From the NCBI RefSeq assembly GCF_006716745.1, contig NZ_VFPP01000001.1:8319386-8383385 (forward strand): a DNA stretch of 64,000 nucleotides, given 5' to 3'. Made by a program: the position numbers and the translations under genes. Below, in pieces: positions 41,482 through 49,756 of this stretch. The stretch's first letter is position 1, and each line of letters opens with the position of its first letter. The notes beneath the pieces are model-generated. The model made no database searches and was not told the origin of the DNA. It worked only from the letters and a program-made list of their open reading frames with translations. Source of the stretch: Saccharothrix saharensis. GTDB lineage: Bacteria; Actinomycetota; Actinomycetes; Mycobacteriales; Pseudonocardiaceae.

Positions 41482-42717
41482 ATGGGAGCGACGATCGGGA
41501 TGGACATCGTGGTGGTAGGCGGCGGCATCGGCGGCTTGGCCGCCGCGCTGTCCGCGGCCAGGGCGGGGCACCGGGCGACCGTGCTGGAGCGTGCGCCCTC
41601 GTTCCAGGAGCTCGGCGCGGGGATCCAGCTCGCGCCCAACGCGTTCCACGCGCTCGACGCGCTCGGCGTCGGGGTCGAGGTGCGCCGCCGTGCCGTGTTC
41701 ACCGAGGAGCTGCGCCTCATGGACGGCGTGAGCGGCGACGTGGCGGTGAGCCTGCCCCTCACCGGGGCTTACCGCAAGCGGTTCGGCAACCCCTACGCGG
41801 TCGTGCACCGCGGCGACCTGTTCCAGCCGCTGCTGCAGGCGTGCCGGCAGCACCCCGGCGTCGACCTGCTCGCCGACCACGCCGTGGTGGGCTACGAGCA
41901 GGACGCCGACGGGGTGCGGGCGGTGCTCGCCGACGGCCGCCAGGTGGCCGGTGACCTGCTGATCGGCGCGGACGGCATCCGCTCCGCGGTGCGCGGTCAG
42001 CTCGTCGGCGACGGGCCGCCCCGGGTCTCCGGGCACACGATCTACCGCTGCGTGGTCCCGATGGGCGAGGTGCCCGAGGACCTGCGCGCCAACCGGGTCA
42101 CGTTGTGGGCCGGGCCGAAGTGGCACTTCGTGCACTACCCGATCGCCCGCGGCGAGCTGCTCAACCTGGCCGCCACGGTCGACGACGGCGCGAGCCGGGC
42201 GGTGGTCGGCGACCCGGTGCCCACCGACCGCGTCCGCAACCTGTTCCACCGGCTGCCCCCGGTCGCGCGGCGGCTGCTGCACCTCGGCCGCGACTGGCGG
42301 ACCTGGGTGCTGTGCGACCGGGGCCGGCTGGACCGGTGGGTCGACGGCCGCGTCGCCCTGCTCGGCGACGCCGCCCACCCGATGCTCCAGTACGCCGCGC
42401 AGGGCGCCTGCATGGCGCTGGAGGACGCCGTGGTGCTCGGCCGGGTGCTGGGCGAGCACGCGGCCGAAGTCACCACGACGTTGGAGCGCTACAACGACGT
42501 GCGTCGCGAACGTGCCGCGTTCGCGCAGCACGTGTCCACCGAGATCGGCACGCAGCTGTACCACGTGGCGGGAGAGGAGGCGCGGCAGCGCAACGAGATG
42601 CTGCGGGCGCTCTCCCCGTCCGACCTGCTCGACCGGGTCGCGCCGCTGCACGGCTCCCGCGGCTTCGGGCTGCCCGCGGCCACCCGCCCCGTCGACCTCG
42701 CCGACGCCGGCCACTAG
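41482..42717 (+). CDS. FAD-dependent aromatic monooxygenase (salicylate/3-hydroxybenzoate hydroxylase-like)
   Basis: A 411-residue class A flavoprotein hydroxylase. It shows the Rossmann GGGIGGLAAAL near residue 13, the DG motif GADGIRSAV and the GD motif ALLGDAAHPMLQYAAQGA. The shape resembles salicylate 1-hydroxylase and 3-hydroxybenzoate 6-hydroxylase. In this cluster it probably hydroxylates, or oxidatively decarboxylates, 3-hydroxyanthranilate or its amide to a hydroquinone/aminophenol. That is inference. ATG 41482 or ATG 41500 may start; the latter has GGGAG upstream. Confidence 0.85.
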   Translation: MGATIGMDIVVVGGGIGGLAAALSAARAGHRATVLERAPSFQELGAGIQLAPNAFHALDALGVGVEVRRRAVFTEELRLMDGVSGDVAVSLPLTGAYRKRFGNPYAVVHRGDLFQPLLQACRQHPGVDLLADHAVVGYEQDADGVRAVLADGRQVAGDLLIGADGIRSAVRGQLVGDGPPRVSGHTIYRCVVPMGEVPEDLRANRVTLWAGPKWHFVHYPIARGELLNLAATVDDGASRAVVGDPVPTDRVRNLFHRLPPVARRLLHLGRDWRTWVLCDRGRLDRWVDGRVALLGDAAHPMLQYAAQGACMALEDAVVLGRVLGEHAAEVTTTLERYNDVRRERAAFAQHVSTEIGTQLYHVAGEEARQRNEMLRALSPSDLLDRVAPLHGSRGFGLPAATRPVDLADAGH

Positions 42718-42744
42718 ATCCAACACGAGAGGCGAACCTGTCAG

Positions 42745-43854
42745 ATGACGACTGCTGTGTGGGACTACCTTCCCGAGTACGAGGCCGAGCGCGCGGACAT
42801 CCTCGACGCCGTCGACACCGTGTTCCGGTCCGGCCGGCTGGTGCTCGGCGACAGCGTGCAGGGCTTCGAGCGCGAGTACGCCGAACGGCACGGGCTGCGG
42901 CACTGTGTGAGCTGCGACAACGGCACCAACGCGCTCGTGCTGGGGCTGCGCGCGCTCGGTGTGGGCCGCGGTGACGAGGTGATCACCGTGTCCAACACCG
43001 CCGCGCCCACCGTCGTGGCCATCGACCAGGTCGGCGCGACGCCGGTCTTCGTCGACATCCGCGCCGAGGACTACCTGATGAACACCGACCTGGTCGCCGC
43101 CGCCATCACCGAGCGGACCAAGTGCCTGCTGCCGGTGCACCTGTACGGCCAGTGCGTGGACATGGCGCCGTTGACCGCCCTGGCGGCCGAGCACGGCCTG
43201 GTGGTGCTGGAGGACTGCGCGCAGTCGCACGGCGCGACCCACCACGGCCGGATCGCCGGGACCATGGGCGACGCGGCGGCGTTCTCGTTCTACCCGACCA
43301 AGGTCCTCGGCGCCTACGGCGACGGCGGCGCCGTGGTCACCGACCAGGACGAGGTCGCGGAGTCGCTGCGCCGGCTGCGCTACTACGGCATGGAGAAGCA
43401 GTACTACGTGACGTCCACGCCGGGCCACAACAGCCGCTTGGACGAGGTGCACGCGGAGATCCTGCGCCGCAAGCTGCGCCGGTTCGACGACTACCTCGCC
43501 GGCCGCCGCCGGGTCGCCGCCCGCTACGCCGAGCGGCTGTCGGACACCGACCTCGTGCTGCCCGCGATCACCGCGGGCAACGACCACGTGTACTACCTCT
43601 ACGTGGTCCGCCACCCGCGGCGGGACGAGATCATCGAGCGGCTGCGCGGCTACGGCATCGAGCTGAACGTGAGCTACCGCTGGCCCGTGCACACGATGTC
43701 CGGCTTCGCGCACCTCGGGTACCAGGCGGGCGACCTGCCGGTGACCGAGCGGCTGGCGGACGAGATCTTCTCGCTGCCGATGTACCCGTCGCTGCCGGAA
43801 GACCTGCAGGACAAGGTGATCGACGCGCTCATCGAGGTGCTGGCGACGCTGTGA
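42745..43854 (+). CDS. DegT/DnrJ/EryC1-family sugar aminotransferase
   Basis: A 369-residue PLP enzyme with Lys186 in FSFYPTKVLGAYGDGGAV, the phosphate-site CDNGTNALVLGLRALG and the ENCAQ-type ECDCAQSHGA equivalent (VLEDCAQSHGA). It resembles TDP-3-keto-deoxyhexose 3-aminotransferases (DesV/TylB/DnrJ group). With a 2,3-dehydratase and no 3-ketoreductase, a 3-amino-2,3,6-trideoxy-4-keto sugar is the expected product. It ends the main operon. Confidence 0.9.
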   Translation: MTTAVWDYLPEYEAERADILDAVDTVFRSGRLVLGDSVQGFEREYAERHGLRHCVSCDNGTNALVLGLRALGVGRGDEVITVSNTAAPTVVAIDQVGATPVFVDIRAEDYLMNTDLVAAAITERTKCLLPVHLYGQCVDMAPLTALAAEHGLVVLEDCAQSHGATHHGRIAGTMGDAAAFSFYPTKVLGAYGDGGAVVTDQDEVAESLRRLRYYGMEKQYYVTSTPGHNSRLDEVHAEILRRKLRRFDDYLAGRRRVAARYAERLSDTDLVLPAITAGNDHVYYLYVVRHPRRDEIIERLRGYGIELNVSYRWPVHTMSGFAHLGYQAGDLPVTERLADEIFSLPMYPSLPEDLQDKVIDALIEVLATL

Positions 43855-43865
43855 GGCCGAGCGGT

Positions 43866-43897
43866 GGGCGGACCGGCGCGCGTGCCCCGGTCCGCCC
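43866..43897. terminator. Bidirectional hairpin terminator at the cluster operon end
   Basis: A perfect 11-bp stem (GGGCGGACCGG with CCGGTCCGCCC, 10-nt loop) between the aminotransferase and the convergent methyltransferase gene. Confidence 0.7.
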
Positions 43898-43899
43898 GC

Positions 43900-44658
43900 C
43901 TACTCCGCGTGCAGGACGAAGAACAGGAAGCTCGGGAACGTGTCGAGGAGGTGGAACTCCTCCCCGAACAGCTCCCGCGCCTCGGGCACGGGCCGGGGTT
44001 CGTGGACGACCGAGATCCGGAAGCCCGCCGCGGTGAACGCGTCGGTCATCGCGTGCAGCGGCCGGTCCCAGAAGGTCAGCTCGGCGGTCTGGCCGCCCAT
44101 GGTCCACTCCTCCACCCGGTCGGCCGTGGCGAAGTAGTCCGGCCGCGGCCCGGTCATGCGCCGGATGACGTTGATCAGGGTGGGGTGGTTGACCGAGGCG
44201 ATCAGCCGCCCGCCGGGCTTGAGCACGCGGTGCAGCTCGGCCAGCGGAGGACCCCAGTCCCGCAGGTAGTGCAGGACCAGGGACGCCATGACGTCGTCGA
44301 ACTCGTCGTCGGGGTAGGGCAGCGGGCCGGCCAGGTCGACCACGCGCAGGTCCGCGTCGGGGCCGAGCCGGCGCCGGGCCTGCGCCAGCATCCCGGCGCT
44401 GCCGTCGAAGCCGCTCACCGCGGCGCCCCGCTCGCGCAGCGCCGCGAACAGGGGCCCGGAACCGCACCCGGCGTCCAGGACCCGCCGGCCGGCCACGTCA
44501 CCGGCCAGCGCGAGGGCCGCGGGCCGTTCGTAATAGGCGTTGATGATGCTGGTCTCGTTCTCGGCCGTGTACCCCTCGGCCAGGCTGTCGTAATCGCCGG
44601 CTCGCGACGGAATGGCGACCAGGGCGTCTTCCTCGGCTGCGTGGGACATGAGTCCCAT
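43900..44658 (-). CDS. SAM-dependent class I methyltransferase
   Basis: A 252-residue UbiE/Methyltransf_11-type enzyme with motif I VLDAGCGSGPLFAAL, the motif II region DEFDDVMASLVLHYL and LHRVLKPGGRLIASV. It sits at the end of the cluster in convergent orientation. N- or O-methylation of the amino sugar or of the aromatic core is possible; it need not belong to the cluster. Two in-frame ATGs (44658, 44649) begin the protein. Confidence 0.75.
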   Translation of the reverse strand: MGLMSHAAEEDALVAIPSRAGDYDSLAEGYTAENETSIINAYYERPAALALAGDVAGRRVLDAGCGSGPLFAALRERGAAVSGFDGSAGMLAQARRRLGPDADLRVVDLAGPLPYPDDEFDDVMASLVLHYLRDWGPPLAELHRVLKPGGRLIASVNHPTLINVIRRMTGPRPDYFATADRVEEWTMGGQTAELTFWDRPLHAMTDAFTAAGFRISVVHEPRPVPEARELFGEEFHLLDTFPSFLFFVLHAE

Positions 44659-44692
44659 CGTGGCACGGCGCGCGCCGGCGATTACGACCGGA

Positions 44693-45568
44693 TCAGCGGA
44701 AATAGCCGTCGAACATGATCCGGCTGATTTCGGTGGTCGTTTCCATACCGACGTCGTAACCGTTGTCGACGACCTGGGTGTTGTTCATGACGGCGAGCGT
44801 GTAGCGCTCGTCGGGGCCGACGAAGCCCACCGAGTTCATCAGCCACGAACCGTCGTCGTTGTCGTCGGACCAGCCGTTCTTGTTGCCCGGTCGGGCCGCG
44901 GCGCCCGCGCCCCACACGCCCCACTGCTGGTTGGCGTCGACCGCGCGCATCTCGTTGACGATGTAGTCGCGGTGCCGGGCCGGCAGCCTGGTCAGCACGT
45001 AGTTGACCAGCCGGTCCAGGTCGTCGGCCGTGGTGAGGATCCAGCCCCAGTGGTGCGGGTGCTCGTCGGTGAACCGCATGTCGGTCATGCCGTAGGACGG
45101 GAAGCGGGCGGCGAACTCCTGCTCGCCGCCGTAGCGGGTCCACAGCGTGTGCGCCGCGGCGTCGTCGCTGGAGTTCAGCATGCGGTGCATGAGGTCGCGG
45201 TCTTCCGCGGTCAACGTGACGGTGCCCGCGTCGTCGCGCAGCAGGAGGTCCACGACCATGGCGAGCTTGGGCGTGGAGCAGGCCCAGATGAGCACGTCCG
45301 AGTGGGTGTTGCGCCAGACCGCGCCGGTCTTGCGGTCGCGCACCACGATCCCGGCGAACCCGGGGCGGCTCTCGGCGTAGGCGTTCGCCCGGCGGATCCG
45401 GTGGAGCAGCGTCCAGTCGAAGTGGCCCGGGACGGTGATCGGGTTGGCGTGGTCGACGGCGCCGGCGGCGACCGGGGGCGCGGCGTTGGCCGCCGGGGCG
45501 ACCAGCGGCGTGGCGAAGGTGGCCGCGAGCAGTGCGACGGCGACCATTCGTCGGGTGATCGGGATCAT
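44693..45568 (-). CDS. Exported serine hydrolase of the class A beta-lactamase fold
   Basis: A 291-residue protein with a signal peptide (MVAVALLAATFATPLVAPAA). The SxxK motif is Ser98-Thr-Pro-Lys101 in CSTPKLAMVVDLL; SSDDAA stands in the place of the SDN loop, and NKNGWSDD in the region of the KTG strand. That is a penicillin-recognising fold, but the second and third motifs are not textbook, so beta-lactamase activity is uncertain; a DD-peptidase or esterase is possible. It is 35 bp beyond the methyltransferase start in the same direction. Confidence 0.7.
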   Translation of the reverse strand: MIPITRRMVAVALLAATFATPLVAPAANAAPPVAAGAVDHANPITVPGHFDWTLLHRIRRANAYAESRPGFAGIVVRDRKTGAVWRNTHSDVLIWACSTPKLAMVVDLLLRDDAGTVTLTAEDRDLMHRMLNSSDDAAAHTLWTRYGGEQEFAARFPSYGMTDMRFTDEHPHHWGWILTTADDLDRLVNYVLTRLPARHRDYIVNEMRAVDANQQWGVWGAGAAARPGNKNGWSDDNDDGSWLMNSVGFVGPDERYTLAVMNNTQVVDNGYDVGMETTTEISRIMFDGYFR

Positions 45569-45851
45569 GTCGACGGAAGTTAGCAGGACGCCACTCACAT
45601 CGACCACGAATTGCCGGTGACCATCCTCATGATGACGAAGCACGATCGTGGACAACCTTTTCGGCGCGGTTCTCCCAAGTGCGCGGACATCGTTTTCCTC
45701 GTCCCGCCGGCGGGAACCGGCGCGTCGGTCGAGCCGCCGGTCGGGACCAGGGGCACGGGAACGCCGGCTCGCGGTGCGGCACCCCGAACGGGTGGGGCGC
45801 GCCACGGGTGGGCCGGTGTCGACGCCCGGCCGCACCGCGTAGGGTGGGGCC
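45569..45851. other. Intergenic region before the TPP riboswitch
   Basis: About 280 bp between the divergent serine hydrolase gene and the riboswitch. It must contain the promoter for the thi transporter transcript and probably that of the hydrolase. I see no small gene and no obvious -10/-35 pair or operator dyad. Confidence 0.4.
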
Positions 45852-45946
45852 ATCCCCGCGGGAGCCCTGCGCGTCCGGGCTGAGAGGACGGCACGATCGG
45901 CCGTCGACCGTTCGCACCTGACCCGGTTCGTACCGGCGTAGGGAGG
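45852..45946 (+). ncRNA. TPP (THI-box) riboswitch
   Basis: The conserved core is plain: GGCTGAGA at 45878-45885 (pyrimidine-binding arm) and ACCTGACCCGGTTCGTACCG then GCGTAGGGAGG at 45916-45946 (pyrophosphate arm and closing helix). The 3' strand GGGAGGA is also the ribosome site of the gene at 45954, so thiamin pyrophosphate binding would hide it and block translation initiation, the usual mechanism in actinobacteria. Confidence 0.95.
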
Positions 45947-45953
45947 ATTTTGC

Positions 45954-46991
45954 ATGCGCACGTTCACCAGGTTCGGCGTCACCGCCGTGGTCGCGCTGGT
46001 CGCCGTCGCCCTGACGGCCTGCGGCAGCGACGGCGGGGGCGCGCAGGGCGGGGAGAACCGCCCGAAGGTCCGCCTCGCGCTGGACTGGACGCCCAACGTC
46101 AACCACACCGGCATCTTCATCGCCCAGAAGCAGGGGTGGTTCGAGGAGGCCGGGCTGGACGTGGAGCTGCTGCCCTACAACAACACCTCGCCGGACACGC
46201 TGGTCTCCTCCGGCGCGGCCGACTTCGGCATCAGCTTCCAGGACTCGTTCAGCTTCTCGAAGGCGTCCGGCGCGGACATCACGTCGGTGATGGCGATCGT
46301 GCAGCACTGGGCCACCGCGATCGCGGTCCGCGGTGACCGCACCGACATCAAGACCCCCGCCGACCTCGACGGCAAGACCTACGGCGGCTTCGGCGCGGCC
46401 TACGAAGAGCCGAAGATGCGAGAGGTCATCAAGAACGCGGGCGGCAAGGGCGAGTTCGAGACCATCGTGCTGGGCACCGCCGCCTACGAGGCCGTCTACG
46501 CGGGCGAAGCGGACTTCACCGAGCCGTTCCTGAACGTCGAGGGCGTGCAGGCCGACCTGCGCGGCACGCCGTTCAAGACCTTCTCCTACACCGACTTCGG
46601 CTTCCCCGACTCCTACAACGTGATCCTGGTCGGCAAGACGCCGTGGCTGGCCGAGAACAGCGACACGGCCAAGAAGTTCGTCCAGGCCGTGCAGCGCGGC
46701 TACCAGTTCGCCGCCGAGGACCCGGCACGCGGCGCGGCGCTGCTCGCGGAGGCCGATCCGGCCGCGTTCGGCGAGCAGGAGATGGTGTCGCGCGGCGTGA
46801 AGATGATGGCCGAGGAGTACCTGCTCGACGCCAACGGCGTGGTGGGGCCGCAGACGGCCGAGATCTGGACGGGCCTGTCCGGCTTCCTCTACGACTCCGG
46901 CGTCCTGGCCGGGCCGGACGGCTCGCCGCTGACCGAGCGGCCGGACTTCTCGACCTGGTTCACCAACGACTACCTGGCGCCCTCACCGTGA
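45954..46991 (+). CDS. thiY: HMP-precursor/thiamin-pyrimidine ABC transporter substrate-binding lipoprotein (ThiY-like)
   Basis: A 345-residue NMT1/THI5-like binding protein with a lipoprotein signal (VALVAVALTACGS, lipobox Cys). The mature part opens VRLALDWTPNVNHTGIFIAQ, typical of ThiY, which binds formylaminopyrimidine or HMP. The TPP riboswitch directly upstream supports import of a thiamin pyrimidine. The stop overlaps the permease start (GTGA). Such uptake could also admit the pyrimidine antivitamin predicted to be made 6 kb away. Confidence 0.9.
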   Translation: MRTFTRFGVTAVVALVAVALTACGSDGGGAQGGENRPKVRLALDWTPNVNHTGIFIAQKQGWFEEAGLDVELLPYNNTSPDTLVSSGAADFGISFQDSFSFSKASGADITSVMAIVQHWATAIAVRGDRTDIKTPADLDGKTYGGFGAAYEEPKMREVIKNAGGKGEFETIVLGTAAYEAVYAGEADFTEPFLNVEGVQADLRGTPFKTFSYTDFGFPDSYNVILVGKTPWLAENSDTAKKFVQAVQRGYQFAAEDPARGAALLAEADPAAFGEQEMVSRGVKMMAEEYLLDANGVVGPQTAEIWTGLSGFLYDSGVLAGPDGSPLTERPDFSTWFTNDYLAPSP

Positions 46992-47776
46992 TCGCACCCG
47001 CGCGCGGGAGGGCCCGGCGCACGCTGACCGCGGTCCTCCCGCCGCTGGTGCTCGTGGTGGTCGGCCTCGTCGTCTGGCAGTGGGCGGTGACGTCCACCGG
47101 CGTCCGGCCGCAGGTGCTGCCCTCGCCGCTGCGCGTGCTGGAGCAGGGGTGGCGCAACCGCGAGCTGATCTGGACCCACACGGTGCCGACGCTGCAGGTG
47201 ACGGCCATCGGGTTCGCCTGCTCGCTGGCGCTGAGCTGGGCGCTGGCCATCGCGGTGGACTTCTCCCGGTGGCTGCGCCGCGCCCTCACCCCGTTGCTGG
47301 TGGCGTCGCAGACGATCCCGATCATCGTCATCGCGCCGCTGCTCATCATCTGGTTCGGCTTCGGGTTGCTGCCCAAGGTGGTGGTGATCGCGCTGGTGAC
47401 GTTCTTCCCGATCGCGATCGGCCTGATCGAGGGCTTCGCCGCCACCGACCGCAAGGCGACCGACCTGCTGCGCAGCATGGGCGCCTCGCGCTGGCAGCGG
47501 TTCCGGTACGTGCGGCTGCCGGGCGCGCTGCCGTCGTTCTTCACGGCGTTGCGCATCGGCATCACCTACGCGGTGACCGGGGCGGTGTTCGCCGAGTACG
47601 CGGGTGCCAAGGAGGGGTTGGGCATCTTCATGAGCCTGCAGAAGAACTCCTTCCGCACCGACCTGGTGCTGGCGGCGGTGGTGGTCACCGCGCTGCTGTC
47701 GATCGGTTTGTTCGGGCTGACCCACCTCGTCGAGCGGCTGGTCATCCCGTGGCACGTGAAGAGGCGTCGTGGGTGA
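46988..47776 (+). CDS. thiX: ABC transporter permease (ThiX-like)
   Basis: A 262-residue inner-membrane permease with about six helices and the ATPase-contacting EAA loop (EGFAATDRKATDLLRSMGAS). It belongs to the SsuC/TauC/ThiX group by length and form. It overlaps both the binding-protein and the ATPase genes, so all three are translated together behind the riboswitch. Confidence 0.9.
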   Translation: MIAPARGRARRTLTAVLPPLVLVVVGLVVWQWAVTSTGVRPQVLPSPLRVLEQGWRNRELIWTHTVPTLQVTAIGFACSLALSWALAIAVDFSRWLRRALTPLLVASQTIPIIVIAPLLIIWFGFGLLPKVVVIALVTFFPIAIGLIEGFAATDRKATDLLRSMGASRWQRFRYVRLPGALPSFFTALRIGITYAVTGAVFAEYAGAKEGLGIFMSLQKNSFRTDLVLAAVVVTALLSIGLFGLTHLVERLVIPWHVKRRRG

Positions 47777-48542
47777 GGTCAAGCTCTCGGTCGAGGACCT
47801 GCACAAGTCGTTCCGGACCGACGCGGGCGTGCTGCCGGTGCTCGACGGCGTCCGCTTCGACATCGCGCCGGGCGAGTTCGTCTCGGTGATCGGGCCGAGC
47901 GGCTGCGGCAAGTCCACGCTGTTCAACGTCATCGCCGGGCTGGAGCGGCCGGACGCGGGCCGGGTGGTCGTGGACGGGCGCGACACCACCGGGCGCAGCG
48001 ACCCGTTCGCCTACATGCCGCAGCAGGACCTGCTGTTCCCCTGGCGGACCGTGCTGGACAACACCACGTTGGGGCTGGAGGTCGCGGGCGTGCCCCGGCG
48101 GGTCGCGCGGGAACGGGCCCGCGCGTTGTTCGGGCCGTTCGGCCTGGCCGGGTTCGAGTCGGCGCACCCGCAGGAGCTGTCCGGCGGCATGCGGCAGCGG
48201 GCGGCCCTGCTGCGCACCGTGGTGCAGGACCGGGCCGTGCTGCTGCTGGACGAGCCGTTCGGCGCGTTGGACTCGTTGACCCGTGCCGACATGCAGGAGT
48301 GGCTGGAGGGCGTCCGCACCGGGTTCGAGTGGACCGTGCTGCTGATCACCCACGACATCCGCGAGGCGGTGCTGCTGTCCGACCGGGTGCTGGTGCTCGC
48401 GCCCCGGCCCACCCGGGTGCACCTGGAGGTGGAGGTCGACCTGCCGCACCCGCGACGCCTGGACGTGATCACCGAGCCGCGGTTCGCGCAGTTGGAGGAC
48501 GTGCTGCTCAACGCGTTGCGCGGGCGGCACCCGGAGGTTTGA
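47769..48542 (+). CDS. thiZ: ABC transporter ATP-binding protein (ThiZ-like)
   Basis: A 257-residue ATPase: Walker A GPSGCGKSTLFN, Q-loop PQQDLLFPWRTV, signature LSGGMRQRAALLRT, Walker B VLLLDEPFGALD and the H-loop ITHDIREA. It powers the thi-pyrimidine importer. It begins with GTG inside the end of the permease gene. Confidence 0.95.
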   Translation: MGEVKLSVEDLHKSFRTDAGVLPVLDGVRFDIAPGEFVSVIGPSGCGKSTLFNVIAGLERPDAGRVVVDGRDTTGRSDPFAYMPQQDLLFPWRTVLDNTTLGLEVAGVPRRVARERARALFGPFGLAGFESAHPQELSGGMRQRAALLRTVVQDRAVLLLDEPFGALDSLTRADMQEWLEGVRTGFEWTVLLITHDIREAVLLSDRVLVLAPRPTRVHLEVEVDLPHPRRLDVITEPRFAQLEDVLLNALRGRHPEV

Positions 48543-48563
48543 GCGGGTCGGTCGGCGGGGGAG

Positions 48564-49712
48564 GTGGTGCCGGTGGGGCGGGCCAGGTTCTGCGTCGCGG
48601 TGGTGTTCTTCGTCAACGGGGCGGTGTTCTCCAGTTGGGCCTCGCGCGTGCCCGCGATCGCGGACCGGGTGGGCGCGGGCCCGGCGGCCATCGCGGTGGC
48701 GGTCTTCGGCCTGAGCGCGGGTGCGGTGGTCGGCCTGCCGCTGTCCGGTGTGCTGGTGTCCCGGTTCGGCAGCACGGCGGTCGTGCGGGCGGTGCTGGTC
48801 GGGTACGCGGCGGCGCTCGTGGCGGTGGGGGTGGCTCCGGACCTCGTGCTGCTGACGGCGGCGTTGGCCGGTCTGGGCGTCGGCAACGGGATGCTGGACG
48901 TGGCGATGAACACCGCCGCGATCGAGGTGGAGCGCCGGTACCGCCGGCAGGTGATGGCGGCGTTCCACGCCCAGTTCAGCTTCGGCGGGCTGGCGGGTGC
49001 CCTGGTCGGGGCGGGAGCCGCCGGGATCGGCGCGCCGCCCGCGGTGCACCTGCCGGTGGTCGCTTCGGTGCTGCTGGTGGCGGGGATGGCCGCGACCGCC
49101 GGGCTGCTGCCCGCGTCACCGGACCGCGAGGTCGGGCGCCGCGGGTCGCCGCGCCGTGACCGGCGGCTGGTGCTGCTGGGGCTGCTGGTCCTGTGCAGCC
49201 TGCTGTGCGAGGGCGCGGTGTACGACTGGAGCGCGGTCTACCTGCGGGACGAGGTCGGCGGCAGCCCGGCGGTCGCGGCCCTGGGGTTCGCCGCGTTCTC
49301 CCTGTCCATGGCGTGCTGCCGGCTGGTGGCGGACCGGTTCGTCGACCGGGTGGGACGGGTGCGGTACGTGCGGGTGGCGGGCGTGCTGGCGGCGGCGGGG
49401 CTCGGGCTGGTGCTGCTCGGTCCCGGCGTGGCGGCGGGCGTGGTCGGCTTCGGGTTGGTGGGGCTCGCGCTGGCCGGGGTCGTGCCGACGCTGTTCAGCG
49501 CCGCCGCGGACGGGCGGGTCAACCCGGCGGGTGCGATCGCCGTGGTGTCGACGATCGGGTACTCGGGCTTCCTGGCCGGACCGGCCTTGATCGGCGGGAT
49601 CGCGGCGGCGTCGTCGCTGCGGCTCGCGGTGGCGGCGCTGGTCGTGCTGGCGCTGGCGGTGTCGGCGGGGGCCGGGGTGCTGCGTGACCGGCCGGGACGC
49701 GCGGCCGGGTGA
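48564..49712 (+). CDS. 12-TM MFS transporter in the riboswitch operon
   Basis: A 382-residue major facilitator with twelve predicted helices (opening VVFFVNGAVFSSWASRVPAI; motif A-like LSGVLVSRFGSTAVV). It starts 21 bp after the ATPase gene, so it is likely in the same TPP-controlled transcript. Its class resembles the YbjJ/FucP-like transporters. It could carry thiamin or its pyrimidine, or export the predicted antivitamin. The start is GTG 48564 or GTG 48573. Confidence 0.75.
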   Translation: MVPVGRARFCVAVVFFVNGAVFSSWASRVPAIADRVGAGPAAIAVAVFGLSAGAVVGLPLSGVLVSRFGSTAVVRAVLVGYAAALVAVGVAPDLVLLTAALAGLGVGNGMLDVAMNTAAIEVERRYRRQVMAAFHAQFSFGGLAGALVGAGAAGIGAPPAVHLPVVASVLLVAGMAATAGLLPASPDREVGRRGSPRRDRRLVLLGLLVLCSLLCEGAVYDWSAVYLRDEVGGSPAVAALGFAAFSLSMACCRLVADRFVDRVGRVRYVRVAGVLAAAGLGLVLLGPGVAAGVVGFGLVGLALAGVVPTLFSAAADGRVNPAGAIAVVSTIGYSGFLAGPALIGGIAAASSLRLAVAALVVLALAVSAGAGVLRDRPGRAAG

Positions 49713-49756
49713 CGCGACGCGTGGTCGGTGACCGGTCGGGCGGAAGGTCGGCCCCG

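Noticed and set aside
27267..44658. A polyketide or non-ribosomal peptide cluster
   Set aside because: No ketosynthase, acyltransferase, adenylation, condensation or carrier domain was seen on either strand; ABM and SARP genes alone do not imply a polyketide.
44693..45568. A confident antibiotic-resistance beta-lactamase
   Set aside because: SxxK is present, but the SDN and KTG motifs are not canonical, so only the fold is claimed.
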